Notes: generated by a model not told the origin, from the letters alone. Shown: positions 1-7,703, numbered from the stretch's first letter. The stretch is 14,042 nt of DNA from an uncultured Desulfovibrio sp. (GCA_947176055.1 CAMWPE010000034.1:1-14042), one strand, 5' to 3'. Program-made: numbers and translations.

Positions 1-82
1 CTTCCTCCTTTCGCGCTTCCCGCCATTTGGCGGAGAACTTTATCGCGTTGGCTATCAGCGTTTGCCAGGAAAGGGGCTTCAT
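1..82 (-). CDS. N-terminus of a likely class I SAM-dependent DNA methyltransferase (MmeI/type IIL-like), cut by window edge
   Basis: An ATG at 80-82 opens a minus-strand frame that runs without a stop to base 1 (27 codons). A GGGAG Shine-Dalgarno site lies six bases upstream, which supports a real start. The visible residues begin MKPLSWQTLIANAIKFSAKW and end in a charged stretch, REARKEE. The pattern LSW...(9-10 residues)...KFS..W..A..E matches, from memory, the N-terminus of large DNA methyltransferases of the MmeI / type IIL restriction-modification group. These enzymes modify DNA with S-adenosylmethionine and often carry a nuclease domain at the N-terminus. No catalytic motif is visible because the gene leaves the window, so the assignment rests on a short N-terminal match only. 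That a gene starts here is fairly secure; its function is tentative. Confidence 0.5.
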   Translation of the reverse strand, partial: MKPLSWQTLIANAIKFSAKWREARKEE

Positions 83-110
83 AGCGGGCTCCCGAATTTC
101 GCTCTATGCC

Positions 111-141
111 GTATGTAATATATAACCGGCGGCGAAGCCGG
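111..141 (-). terminator. Weak hairpin with AU-rich tail after the DUF805 gene
   Basis: CCGGC (126-130) can pair with GCCGG (137-141) around a six-base loop. On the minus strand the stem is followed by TTATATATTAC. The stem is short and the tail is not a clean U-run, so this may be a weak terminator for the DUF805 transcript. The same AT-rich tract contains TATATT at 117-122, a possible -10 box for the methyltransferase gene starting at 82, but I see no matching -35 box. The rest of the stretch between 83 and 221 shows nothing else I can name. Confidence 0.25.
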
Positions 142-221
142 CTCGCCTTGAAGCGACGCCGACGGAGGCGAAAAGGTTGTTATATCAGATAAGCGCGCCG
201 CATCCCGCTCACAAAATCCTC

Positions 222-650
222 CTACCCCACTTCGCTCCCCGGCTCAGGTCCGTATTTGTTCGCGCCGGGCAGGCTGGGAAGGCACAGGATAACCAGATAC
301 AGCAAGGTCATGGACAGGGCGAGCAGATCTCCGAGTTGATTGCCCGGACCGGTCGCGAGGCGCAGGGCGAGCATGGCAATGGGCAACCAAAGCCACCAGG
401 CGGAAAGCCCCCTGTCATGCAACCGGCGCGCGGCCGCGCCTACATTGGCCGGAAGCAAAGCGAGAGAAACCGCGAGGCTCAAACTCATGCCAATCTTGTC
501 GGGCAACAGGGAAAAGAGAGCGCCGGTCGCAATGTTGATCAGGGCGATAAAAAGCATAAAGAACCAGAATTCGGAGCGACTCGCCCTGCCCTTGATGACG
601 AAAAAATATTTGCGGATCAGGCACGTTTTGACGCTTTCGGAAAAAGTCAT
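222..650 (-). CDS. DUF805 family small inner-membrane protein
   Basis: This 142-residue protein has the full hallmark set of the DUF805 family: GRASRSEFW at residues 21-29 before the first helix, RRLHDRGLSAWWLW at 75-88 after the second helix, and a C-terminal PG..NKYGPEPG at 128-138. About four hydrophobic segments (roughly 29-50, 53-70, 84-98 and 106-126) place it in the cytoplasmic membrane. Its length is usual for the family. The function of DUF805 proteins is not established. The ATG at 648-650 follows a GGAG site five bases away. It is the last complete gene on this strand, about 150 bases after the DUF6056-like gene, so co-transcription is possible but not shown. Family assignment is firm; role unknown. 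Confidence 0.88.
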   Translation of the reverse strand: MTFSESVKTCLIRKYFFVIKGRASRSEFWFFMLFIALINIATGALFSLLPDKIGMSLSLAVSLALLPANVGAAARRLHDRGLSAWWLWLPIAMLALRLATGPGNQLGDLLALSMTLLYLVILCLPSLPGANKYGPEPGSEVG

Positions 651-799
651 AAAGACTCCGGCGATTCGGGCCAGCTTTTAGCCTGTGGAAAAGTGTCCTG
701 GAGAGTGTCGACGAGAGAGTTTCCTTTGAGGCATGGGTCGTAGGCGCCCTTGTCAGGCGAAACCCGACGACAGGCGGGGCGTTGTCATTTTTCAAGAAG

Positions 800-2755
800 C
801 TAGAGCCATGGACGCAGGCGATAAAATGCGCCTCCTTTCAGGCTGACAAAAACAACGTCCGGCCATATTATTCCCTCATAATCCACGCGCAGCGGTATAA
901 AGGCGGTTTGGCCCCGCCTTTCCCCCCGAAGCACCGCGGCGGTAAGCCCCGCGGCAAAAGAATAAGACACTGTTTTTTGCTCAAGCAGCCAATTTAACAA
1001 TTTTTCCCTCAAGAATAAAGGAGACGGGCGCGAAACCATGAGCGGCGAAGGGCGCAGGACTTCTATTTCGCCGCCAAAATTGCCCCGGAATTCCAGAGCC
1101 AGAACAGTTATGGGCAAAACCCCCGAAGCCGGTCTGACGGGAACAAGCCTTGCCGACGCGATTTCCCCCAATTCCGGCGACGGTCTCAACTCCAATCCCC
1201 CGCCGTTTGCGGCAAGCTCTCCAATTTCCTCCATCGACAAAGCTCTTATCGCCGGAATGCTCCTGGCCCAGGCCGCGTAGGGATTGGGCCAGGCCCGCGG
1301 GTCGCCGGAAAGCGCTTCGCGAATATACACCGGAAAAACGGGATTTAATACCGGCAAAACTTCGAACGGACGCGCGGCCGGATCAATCTTTATTTTCCTC
1401 GCGTCCGGATTCTTTATTTCCCCAACCAGACCGCGCTCCGGCCAGACAGCCGGATCCGCGACGGCCAAAAGGCCCTCGTCCCGGGCGCGCATGAAGTCCG
1501 CGAGCAGGGTCATATTTCCATTCAGGACGTTAGCGACGGTATTTTGGAAATTCCCGGACGCGGCTACGCAACAAAAAAAAAGGGCGCCCAGAGAGAAGTT
1601 AATAGTTCGCGCCCATACGGAAGAGAGATCGGACAAGACTTTACCTCGCGACGCCGCGACAAAAATTATAATAAATCCGCAAAGCGCGGCGTAAAATCCA
1701 AGGCTGGCATTAAATTTCGGCGAAGAGGAAAAAGGCGCGTCGCTCAAGGCCTGGGCGAAAACAACGATCAGGGAAAAGCCGGCGAAAGCGAACAAAGCCG
1801 CGAGAGCGACTCGCCGCGAAAGAGGCGCGGGACGCTGGTATAATCCCAATAAGAGCGCTAAAGCCAGAAAACCGGCAAAGCCGGGAAATGACAGAAAATC
1901 ATTCAGAGCGGCGAGCCATTCGGCGGGCGCGCTGGCTAGCCGTTCCCAGCCCGCAACGGCGTCAACCCCGCGGCTAGCCCGTCTGGCGAAATTGCCGGGC
2001 GCGAACAGGCTGAAACAGACTCCGCAACCCAGGAAAAAAGTTAGTTTTAACAAATTTCGCCGGACGCCGGCTCCGGCCCTCTTCCAGTCGAAAAAAACCA
2101 GGATCGCGAACAGTGTCCACCCCGTCGCGAAGGCGGCGTGCTCGTAAACGCCGGCGGCGAACAGGCCCGCGAGCAGCGTTTTGACGAACAGGGAACGCGG
2201 GATATCGTCGCCGCTATTGAGAAATTCGCAAAACAATCCCAGGAAGAGCAGATAAGCCGCTTCCTGCAGGGTTACGCTCAAGGAGTCGGTATATAGATAA
2301 AAATCCGGCAAATTGCCGTAGAAGGCGAAGAGCGCAAGGAGAACGGCCGGAGCGGCAAGCGCGGCTCGCCGTTTTGGCAACCTTAAGGACAGGAACCGCG
2401 CCGCGCCAACGGCGAACAGCAGGGCTACGGAGAGACAGACAAGGCCGCAAAGAATCCTGGAATCCGCGGCGCGTCCGAAGAAAACCGCGAGGAAGTGAAA
2501 AGCGCAACGACCGCTCCAGGTAAGCCATTCCCTGCCAACTTCGTAAAGGGCGCCGAAGGGATCGGGGAAAAACATCGCCTTTATGGCGAAGTCGAAATCA
2601 TCGCCCCGGGGATAGCAGAAACCGAAAGCGTAGAGGAAAGGAGCCAGAAAGGCCCCCGACGCCAGCGCGAAAATAATAATCGGGAACAAAGATCGCCCAA
2701 AGGCCGGGCGCTTACGAATCAAATTTAACGATCCGGATCTCTCCTTTCGTTTCAT
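800..2755 (-). CDS. Multi-pass envelope protein, DUF6056-like (possible GT-C type glycosyltransferase)
   Basis: This 651-residue protein has roughly ten to eleven hydrophobic segments between residues 21 and 400, then a hydrophilic C-terminal part of about 240 residues, probably outside the membrane. After the first helix comes PRGDDFDF (49-56), then WLTWSGR (77-83), and later APGNFARR (252-259). A DD motif in the first outer loop, a W.GR motif and a PGN..R motif are what I recall of the DUF6056 family, which resembles GT-C glycosyltransferases that use polyprenyl-linked sugars. Sugar transfer to surface glycans is therefore a hypothesis, not a finding. The ATG at 2753-2755 lies 44 bases inside the preceding oxidoreductase gene. 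There is no other Met near the N-terminus and no strong Shine-Dalgarno site, so translational coupling is likely. Nothing else in the window concerns glycans. Confidence 0.62.
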   Translation of the reverse strand: MKRKERSGSLNLIRKRPAFGRSLFPIIIFALASGAFLAPFLYAFGFCYPRGDDFDFAIKAMFFPDPFGALYEVGREWLTWSGRCAFHFLAVFFGRAADSRILCGLVCLSVALLFAVGAARFLSLRLPKRRAALAAPAVLLALFAFYGNLPDFYLYTDSLSVTLQEAAYLLFLGLFCEFLNSGDDIPRSLFVKTLLAGLFAAGVYEHAAFATGWTLFAILVFFDWKRAGAGVRRNLLKLTFFLGCGVCFSLFAPGNFARRASRGVDAVAGWERLASAPAEWLAALNDFLSFPGFAGFLALALLLGLYQRPAPLSRRVALAALFAFAGFSLIVVFAQALSDAPFSSSPKFNASLGFYAALCGFIIIFVAASRGKVLSDLSSVWARTINFSLGALFFCCVAASGNFQNTVANVLNGNMTLLADFMRARDEGLLAVADPAVWPERGLVGEIKNPDARKIKIDPAARPFEVLPVLNPVFPVYIREALSGDPRAWPNPYAAWARSIPAIRALSMEEIGELAANGGGLELRPSPELGEIASARLVPVRPASGVLPITVLALEFRGNFGGEIEVLRPSPLMVSRPSPLFLREKLLNWLLEQKTVSYSFAAGLTAAVLRGERRGQTAFIPLRVDYEGIIWPDVVFVSLKGGAFYRLRPWL

Positions 2756-5700
2756 TAGCTTTTCTGCGGAAAGATTGACGCCTGTCCTCGCCGTCCAGTT
2801 TGCCCGCCAGCCATTCGGCCGTATGGAGTACCGGATTTTTGCATTTCATGGCGAGAAGATTGCGGGCCACGCCGATCTTGCAGGACGGACAACCCACCAC
2901 GATGGGACCGGCATAGCCGTCGGCGAGCCAGCTTTCGAGATTTTCGCGCTTCCTCCGGCGCAGGAGATTGTAAATTTTGGGCGAAGTCATGGCGCCCATG
3001 CCCGATTCGCCGCAACAGCCGACGCTGGCGTTTACTTTCTCGCCGCCGAATTCCTCCAGACCGCGAACCAGGGCTTTCTGCGCTTTCAATTTATGCGTTC
3101 CGGCCCATTCGGGATGGCAGGAGGCGTGATAAAGAAGCTCGCCCGCGTTTTCGCGCGCCTCGTCCGGCGGGGGCGAAAGTTTTGGCAAAACGACTTGCGT
3201 TATATCCTGAAGCGTCAATTCCGGAAAACTTTCGGTCAGCCCCATACGCTCCGCGCCGTCGCGACAGGAGCCGCAGGATGTCACCAAATGGCAAATTTTA
3301 AAACCCTGTTTGGCGAGGGAACGCGACATCCCCGCCAGAACCTGGCGATTCTTCGCTAGATTATCTTCGAAAGCCGTGTCCTTGCCGGCGGCCAGGAGAG
3401 GAAAACCGCAACATAGATGGGCCGGAGGAACCGCCACCGCGAAGCCGGCCTTAAGCAACAGCATTATCGATGACAAGCCGATCCGGTCGTAAAACAACGC
3501 CCCGCCGCAACCGGGGAAATAAAGGGCCAGCGGCATATCGGGATACGGCTCCGCGGGCGCGAAAACATGGCCCTTGTGCAACTTCAAGGATTCGTAGAGA
3601 TTGGTATAGCCCATCTTGGGCCCGCGGCCGGAGAATAACGGATTTTCCATTCGCTCCCGCCAGAAGCCGGGAACGAAATCCAGCGCCCGATTCTGGATCT
3701 TCTGCCCCAGGGACGCCAGTTTCGCGGCCTTCGGCGCCCGGACTTCCACGTCGCGGGTCAGCCAGTCGAGGGCGCGATCCTTTATGGGATGACCGCTCGC
3801 GCCTTCGTGCTCCAGCAACCCCCGCAGGGACAGGGCGACCTCGCCCGAAGGAATCTTGACCGGACAGTTGGCGGCGCAGCGACCGCAGGCTGTGCAGTGC
3901 TCCACAATGTCCCGCAATTTATCCAGCAAGCCAGCTTCGATGGATCCGGTATTAACCTGCGAATAATACACGGCCTCGATAAGCATGCCGAGCGCCATAT
4001 TTTTGTTCCTGGGATGATATTGCATGGACCGTTCAGGATAGGCCATGGCGCAGACCTGTTTGCACTTGCCGCAACGGGTGCAGACCTGGATGGAGGAGAG
4101 GAGGTTGATCAGCGTCTCCTTATCCGGCAGACCGGTGCTCCGGATATCTTCTATGAGCCTGTTGAACGAAAAAGTGAAAGGCTTGACCGGCAACTCCGGA
4201 TAGACCAGTTTCGCCGGATTCATCACGTCGCGCGGATCCGTCCTTTCCTTGAAAGAGCGGAGCGCCTCCATTTTTTCCTTCCCGAAAAAAGCTATTTTCG
4301 TAATCCCGATGCCATGCTCGCCGGAGACTTCGCCGCCCATTTCCTGACATTTCGTCATTATGCGCGCCGCGGTCTCCTCGGCCAGCTCGAGCATTTGCGA
4401 ATCGTTGGAATTGACGGGAATATTTACATGACAGTTGCCGTCGCCGGCGTGCATATGGCTGGCTACAATAAGTCGGCCGGCCTCCATCTCCATCCGGATC
4501 TTGTTTATTTTTTTTGTAAGATGCGGGTATTTCGCGGCGAGCGACTCCATAAAGCCCGCGGCTTCGGCCATGACTTCGTTGTCGGAAACTTCCCGCGCGG
4601 AGACTTCGCCGGCGGCCATTTTGGACGCCTGGGAAAAAGCGCGATTGAACTCCTTGTCCTCCATTGGGAAACCGGGCAACCGTCCGGCCTCCTGCAAAGC
4701 CTTGCGAAAAGCGCGGGCGGCGCATTCGAGGTTAACCTGCTCGAGAAACAGCGCGAAGTCCGGAATTTTGTCCATGGGAATAACGACGTCTTCGTTGAGC
4801 TTGAATCCCGACGTCCTTTTGGCTATGGCCGACAGTTTATGGCGATCTTCCCAGAATAGCTCGGCTTCCTTCTCATCCTTCGCGACGCTTATGACGACGT
4901 TCTCCTGCTTTGACGCCATTTCCACTATGTCGTTTACGCATTTTTCCAGCAGATAGGGATCGTCGCCGTCGACCTGGAGAATGATGACGGATATGGGCAA
5001 ACCCGGAAACTTGTCCGTTTTTGGCTTGTAATCGATTGCCTGAACATATTTGGCGTTAAATTCTTCGAGCGCCGAAAGATGCGCGTAATCGCCCTCCTCG
5101 CGAATTTTGTCCCGCAATTTCACCAGTTCGGTGACGAGCGCGGCTGCCGGACGCATGGATCTGCCGTAAAATTCGAGCACCATCACCCGCGAATGCAAGG
5201 GCTTTTTATGAATAATAAAGGTTGCTTCGGTGATTATGCCATCGACCCCTTCCTTTTGCATGCCCGGCAAACCGCCAAGAGCCTTGTTGGTCACATCCTT
5301 CCCGAGTCCGGGCAGACGGATTTCGTCGCCCTTGAGATGAACCACATTCCTGACGCCGCCGCTCAGATCCTTGACGGCGAACACGGCGGTCTCCTCCGGC
5401 AAAATCTTGTGGCGCGGGTGGTTCTCTCTTTCGATCCGGATAATTTCGCCAGTGGGCGTTACCATGGTCCAGGACAGGAGATTGTCGAGAGTCGTGCCGT
5501 ATTCGAAGGCCATAGGGCCGCCGGCGTTTTCCGAAATATTGCCGCCAATGCTCGAAGCCTGCCTGGACGCGGGATCGACGCTAAAAAGGGCGCCCGCGGC
5601 GGCGACTTCGTCCACTACGCGCTGGGTAATGGCTCCGGCTTCGCACCGGACTGTCATTTCCTCCAGATCAATAGGCCCGATTTTCGATAGCCGCGTCATG

Positions 5701-6263
5701 CTCACTATCAACGAACGGCGCCTGGCCGGGACCGCTCCCCCCGTCATGCCGGAGCCGCCGCCGCGGGGAATCAGCGCGAATTTCATGTCGTTTGCCAGCC
5801 GCGTAATCCGCGCGGTCTGCTCGGCGTTGTCGGGCTCCACTACCAGCAAGGGCAACTCCATCCGCAAATCCGTGGCGTCCGTGGCCGTTTCCACAAGAGC
5901 CATGGGATCAGACCGGATACACTCTTCGGGCAAAATTTCGCGCAAAGCCTCCAGAAGTTTCTGCCGGAACTTGTTCTCCGCCTCGTAAGCGGACCAGAAC
6001 ATGGTTATGCCCTCGGAGAGAGCCGTGGCGTAGTAATGGGCGAGAGAGACGGATTCGGTCTCGAATCGCTTGCGCACGCTTTCGCGGACTATGGCGGCGT
6101 CGATAAAAGGATTGTATGTGGCCAGGAATAATTCTTCGGCGATGGCGATCGCAAGCTTGCGCACAGATTCCGGCCATTCGGAAAAATCGTCTATATTGAT
6201 CTTCAGGATGCGGTTAACCACATAATCCGGCGCGATAGAGATGTGCGGCCCTTTATGATGCAT
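2712..6263 (-). CDS. Large FAD-binding and 4Fe-4S/CCG-domain oxidoreductase (D-2-hydroxyacid dehydrogenase type, DUF3683-family-like)
   Basis: This 1183-residue fusion enzyme probably oxidises a D-2-hydroxyacid such as D-lactate with FAD and passes electrons through iron-sulfur clusters to a quinone or other carrier. Order of parts: an all-helical N-terminal region of unknown role (1-135); an FAD_binding_4 domain with IPRGGGSGMTGGAVP at 165-179 and SIGGNISENAGGP at 238-250; an FAD-oxidase C domain with HAGDGNCHVNIP at 605-616 and GEVSGEHGIG at 644-653; two 4Fe-4S motifs (C728, C731, C734, C738 and C790, C793, C796, C800); and two CCG domains (C919, C951-C952, C997, C1000; then C1049, C1083-C1084, C1125, C1128). 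The layout matches DUF3683-type FAD/FMN oxidoreductases of proteobacteria more than the shorter YdiJ type. No signal peptide is seen, so it is cytoplasmic or membrane-peripheral. The start has AAAGGA six bases upstream. The substrate cannot be read from sequence. Confidence 0.9.
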   Translation of the reverse strand: MHHKGPHISIAPDYVVNRILKINIDDFSEWPESVRKLAIAIAEELFLATYNPFIDAAIVRESVRKRFETESVSLAHYYATALSEGITMFWSAYEAENKFRQKLLEALREILPEECIRSDPMALVETATDATDLRMELPLLVVEPDNAEQTARITRLANDMKFALIPRGGGSGMTGGAVPARRRSLIVSMTRLSKIGPIDLEEMTVRCEAGAITQRVVDEVAAAGALFSVDPASRQASSIGGNISENAGGPMAFEYGTTLDNLLSWTMVTPTGEIIRIERENHPRHKILPEETAVFAVKDLSGGVRNVVHLKGDEIRLPGLGKDVTNKALGGLPGMQKEGVDGIITEATFIIHKKPLHSRVMVLEFYGRSMRPAAALVTELVKLRDKIREEGDYAHLSALEEFNAKYVQAIDYKPKTDKFPGLPISVIILQVDGDDPYLLEKCVNDIVEMASKQENVVISVAKDEKEAELFWEDRHKLSAIAKRTSGFKLNEDVVIPMDKIPDFALFLEQVNLECAARAFRKALQEAGRLPGFPMEDKEFNRAFSQASKMAAGEVSAREVSDNEVMAEAAGFMESLAAKYPHLTKKINKIRMEMEAGRLIVASHMHAGDGNCHVNIPVNSNDSQMLELAEETAARIMTKCQEMGGEVSGEHGIGITKIAFFGKEKMEALRSFKERTDPRDVMNPAKLVYPELPVKPFTFSFNRLIEDIRSTGLPDKETLINLLSSIQVCTRCGKCKQVCAMAYPERSMQYHPRNKNMALGMLIEAVYYSQVNTGSIEAGLLDKLRDIVEHCTACGRCAANCPVKIPSGEVALSLRGLLEHEGASGHPIKDRALDWLTRDVEVRAPKAAKLASLGQKIQNRALDFVPGFWRERMENPLFSGRGPKMGYTNLYESLKLHKGHVFAPAEPYPDMPLALYFPGCGGALFYDRIGLSSIMLLLKAGFAVAVPPAHLCCGFPLLAAGKDTAFEDNLAKNRQVLAGMSRSLAKQGFKICHLVTSCGSCRDGAERMGLTESFPELTLQDITQVVLPKLSPPPDEARENAGELLYHASCHPEWAGTHKLKAQKALVRGLEEFGGEKVNASVGCCGESGMGAMTSPKIYNLLRRRKRENLESWLADGYAGPIVVGCPSCKIGVARNLLAMKCKNPVLHTAEWLAGKLDGEDRRQSFRRKANETKGEIRIVKFDS

Positions 6264-6328
6264 GTTTTTCCTTTTCTGATATGAGGAACGACGCCGCGCG
6301 GAGAATAAATCGGGCGTTCAAGAGAGCT

Positions 6329-6352
6329 AAAAAACCGCGTCTCGCGCCGGTT
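6329..6352 (-). terminator. Likely rho-independent terminator of the D-2-hydroxyacid dehydrogenase gene
   Basis: On the minus strand, AACCGGCG and CGCGGTT pair with one bulged G around a short loop, followed directly by a run of six T. It lies about 50 bases after the stop codon at 6401-6403 and about 65 bases before the next gene. This suggests that the dehydrogenase is a separate transcript from the FAD/Fe-S oxidoreductase. A perfect TTGACA (minus strand, 6352-6357) overlaps its upstream arm, but no good -10 box sits 16-18 bases downstream. Confidence 0.6.
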
Positions 6353-6400
6353 GTCAAGGAAACGGCGAAAATGCCGACGACGGGCAAAACCGGACTTGAG

Positions 6401-7363
6401 CTAGTTTACGACATTAATTGGCCGTCCCTGGAGAAAAGCCTTTATATTATCGGCAGTTATGTCAATTATCTTTTGTCGGGCGACGCGGGTCGCCCAGGCG
6501 ATATGCGGCGTAACGAGGACATTTGGCGCCTTAAGCAGGGGATTGGCGTCGTCCGGCGGCTCGACGGATAAAACGTCCGCGCCGTAGCCTCCCAGGCGTC
6601 CCGACTCAAGGGCGTCCGCTATAGCTTGCTCATCGATAAGACCGCCCCGGGAAGTATTAATAAGAATAAGTCCGGATCGGGTCTTCGCAATGGACTCCGA
6701 GTTGATCATCCGCTCCGTTTCGGGAGTCAGGGGGCAATGGAGGGAAATTACGTCGGCCGAGGCGAGGATTTCGTCCCGATCCGCGTATTCTAAAGGATAA
6801 TCAACCTTGGCTTGTCTGGATCGGGAATTGGCGAGAATCTTCATGCCCATGGCGCTGGCTATCCGGCCCAGAGCCTGACCAATGCCGCCAAATCCAATTA
6901 TGCCCAAAGTCTTGCCGTGAAGCGCCATCGGCGTTTTTAGCCAATAGCACCACTCTCCCCTTTTTTGCCATTCGCCGGCGAGGACGCTCTCCGTATGCGC
7001 CCGCGTATTGCGGGCCAGCTCCATAATAAGTGCCAGGGCGTGCTCGGCCACGTCCGCCGCTCCGTACGCGGGAGTATTGCTGACGACGATTCCCTTTTTG
7101 GCAAGCGCGACCAGATCGAGATTGTTTGTCCCCGTGGCCAGCTCCCCTATGAAACGGCAGTTGGCGAGAGATTCGATTTCCTTCGGGCCTAGTCTCGTTT
7201 TGTTGACCAAGATTATTTCCGCGTCCTTTGCCCGTTCCGCCAATTCGGCCTCTTTGGTATCCCAATAGACCGTCAGTTCCCCAAGCTCCGCTATTGGGCC
7301 CCAATCGATGTCCCCGGGATTGAGAACTCCTCCGTCCAGCGCCGCGATTTTCATATCATCCAT
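6401..7363 (-). CDS. NAD-dependent D-isomer-specific 2-hydroxyacid dehydrogenase (glycerate/hydroxypyruvate type)
   Basis: This soluble enzyme interconverts a 2-oxoacid and a D-2-hydroxyacid with NAD(P)H; the closest-looking group is glycerate dehydrogenase/hydroxypyruvate reductase (HprA-like). The 320 residues are the usual length. The dinucleotide-binding loop GIIGFGGIGQALGR is at 154-167. The three family catalytic residues are all present: Arg239 in NTSRGGLID, Glu268 in VEPP, and His287 in TPHIAWAT. Two in-frame ATGs exist, at 7361-7363 (MDDMKIAALD) and 7352-7354 (MKIAALD). Homologues usually begin MKI, and a GGAT lies at a better distance from the second, so the true start may be 7354. 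It is followed by its own terminator and sits upstream of the FAD/Fe-S hydroxyacid oxidoreductase, which suggests related substrates. D-lactate or another hydroxyacid remains possible. Confidence 0.9.
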   Translation of the reverse strand: MDDMKIAALDGGVLNPGDIDWGPIAELGELTVYWDTKEAELAERAKDAEIILVNKTRLGPKEIESLANCRFIGELATGTNNLDLVALAKKGIVVSNTPAYGAADVAEHALALIMELARNTRAHTESVLAGEWQKRGEWCYWLKTPMALHGKTLGIIGFGGIGQALGRIASAMGMKILANSRSRQAKVDYPLEYADRDEILASADVISLHCPLTPETERMINSESIAKTRSGLILINTSRGGLIDEQAIADALESGRLGGYGADVLSVEPPDDANPLLKAPNVLVTPHIAWATRVARQKIIDITADNIKAFLQGRPINVVN

Positions 7364-7505
7364 CCGTCGTTTATAGCAATTTCCGCTTGAAATGCCCCCT
7401 CAACGGCCAGGCAAGTCCGCTTTGGGGTAATCGAGGGCTCGATGCATGGCAAAGCCGCCATGGCGGGGCGGGAAGTTTCATTTTCAACCCGCTAAAATTT
7501 GCCTC

Positions 7506-7517
7506 TTGAAATTTCAA
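7506..7517. promoter_or_regulatory. Perfect 12-base palindrome, possible operator
   Basis: TTGAAATTTCAA reads the same on both strands. It lies about 140 bases upstream of the dehydrogenase start, in a region without a convincing gene. It is shorter than, and not identical to, the FNR/CRP-type TTGAT-N4-ATCAA site, so I do not name a regulator. Confidence 0.25.
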
Positions 7518-7530
7518 ACGAGGGAAAAGC

Positions 7531-7554
7531 GTCCCCCGCATTCTAGCGGGAGAC
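7531..7554. other. Intergenic hairpin (9-base arms, one mismatch)
   Basis: GTCCCCCGC and GCGGGAGAC pair around the loop ATTCTA with a single mismatch. On the minus strand the stem is followed by GCTTTTCCC, too short a U-run for a confident terminator. It could be a structured leader of the dehydrogenase mRNA or part of a dispersed repeat. Confidence 0.4.
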
Positions 7555-7645
7555 TTAAATACCATAGCGCGGGATCTCCTCGCAATTTCAGATTTTTCGC
7601 TCTCACCGCTAAAAAATAATAAGCGACGAGCCGCCGTTAGTATAG

Positions 7646-7682
7646 CTAAAATAAATCTCCCCCCGGCGCGGACCGGAGGGAG
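7646..7682 (-). terminator. Rho-independent terminator of the nitrate reductase operon
   Basis: On the minus strand CTCCCTCCGG and CCGGGGGGAG pair (nine of ten bases) around TCCGCG, and the stem is followed by ATTTATTTTAG. It begins about 20 bases after the stop of the TehA/SLAC1-family gene (7704-7706). Its position supports the view that this gene is the last member of the nar operon. Confidence 0.7.
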
Positions 7683-7703
7683 AGGCTGATTTTATAAACC
7701 TCT

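Larger units (their letters stand above)
7364..7703. other. 340-base intergenic control region, no convincing gene
   Basis: This stretch separates the nitrate reductase operon from the D-2-hydroxyacid dehydrogenase gene. It holds the operon terminator (7646-7682), a 24-base hairpin (7531-7554), two perfect 12-base palindromes (7455-7466 and 7506-7517) and AT-rich promoter-like sequence. On the minus strand TATACT (7639-7644) and TATTAT (7616-7621) each match five of six bases of a -10 box, and TATAAA (7370-7375) preceded by TGC could be an extended -10 box close to the dehydrogenase start; none has a good -35 box. A 64-codon minus-strand frame (7371-7565) has an ATG with GAGGAG ten bases upstream and ends seven bases before the dehydrogenase. 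Its codon use (AGA, GTA, GGG, CGG) and lack of recognisable protein pattern make it doubtful. Confidence 0.6.

Noticed and set aside
177..743. A 188-codon plus-strand frame opposite the DUF805 gene
   Set aside because: The DUF805 hallmark motifs on the other strand are clear, and this frame shows no protein pattern.
745..781. Imperfect inverted repeat between the DUF6056-like and DUF805 genes
   Set aside because: CGCCC/GGGCG and TGTC/GACA can pair, but there is a large loop and no U-run on the minus strand, so I do not call a terminator.
3789..4859. A 356-codon plus-strand open frame opposite the FAD/Fe-S oxidoreductase
   Set aside because: It lies wholly antisense to clear catalytic domains, its protein shows no family pattern, and long antisense frames are expected in GC-rich genes with this codon use.
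6352..6357. Perfect TTGACA -35 box upstream of the FAD/Fe-S oxidoreductase
   Set aside because: At 16-18 bases downstream there is only a T-run belonging to the likely terminator, not a -10 box; a promoter here is not supported.
7506..7517. FNR/CRP-type binding site at the 12-base palindrome
   Set aside because: The half-sites and spacing do not match TTGAT-N4-ATCAA, so naming the regulator would be a guess.
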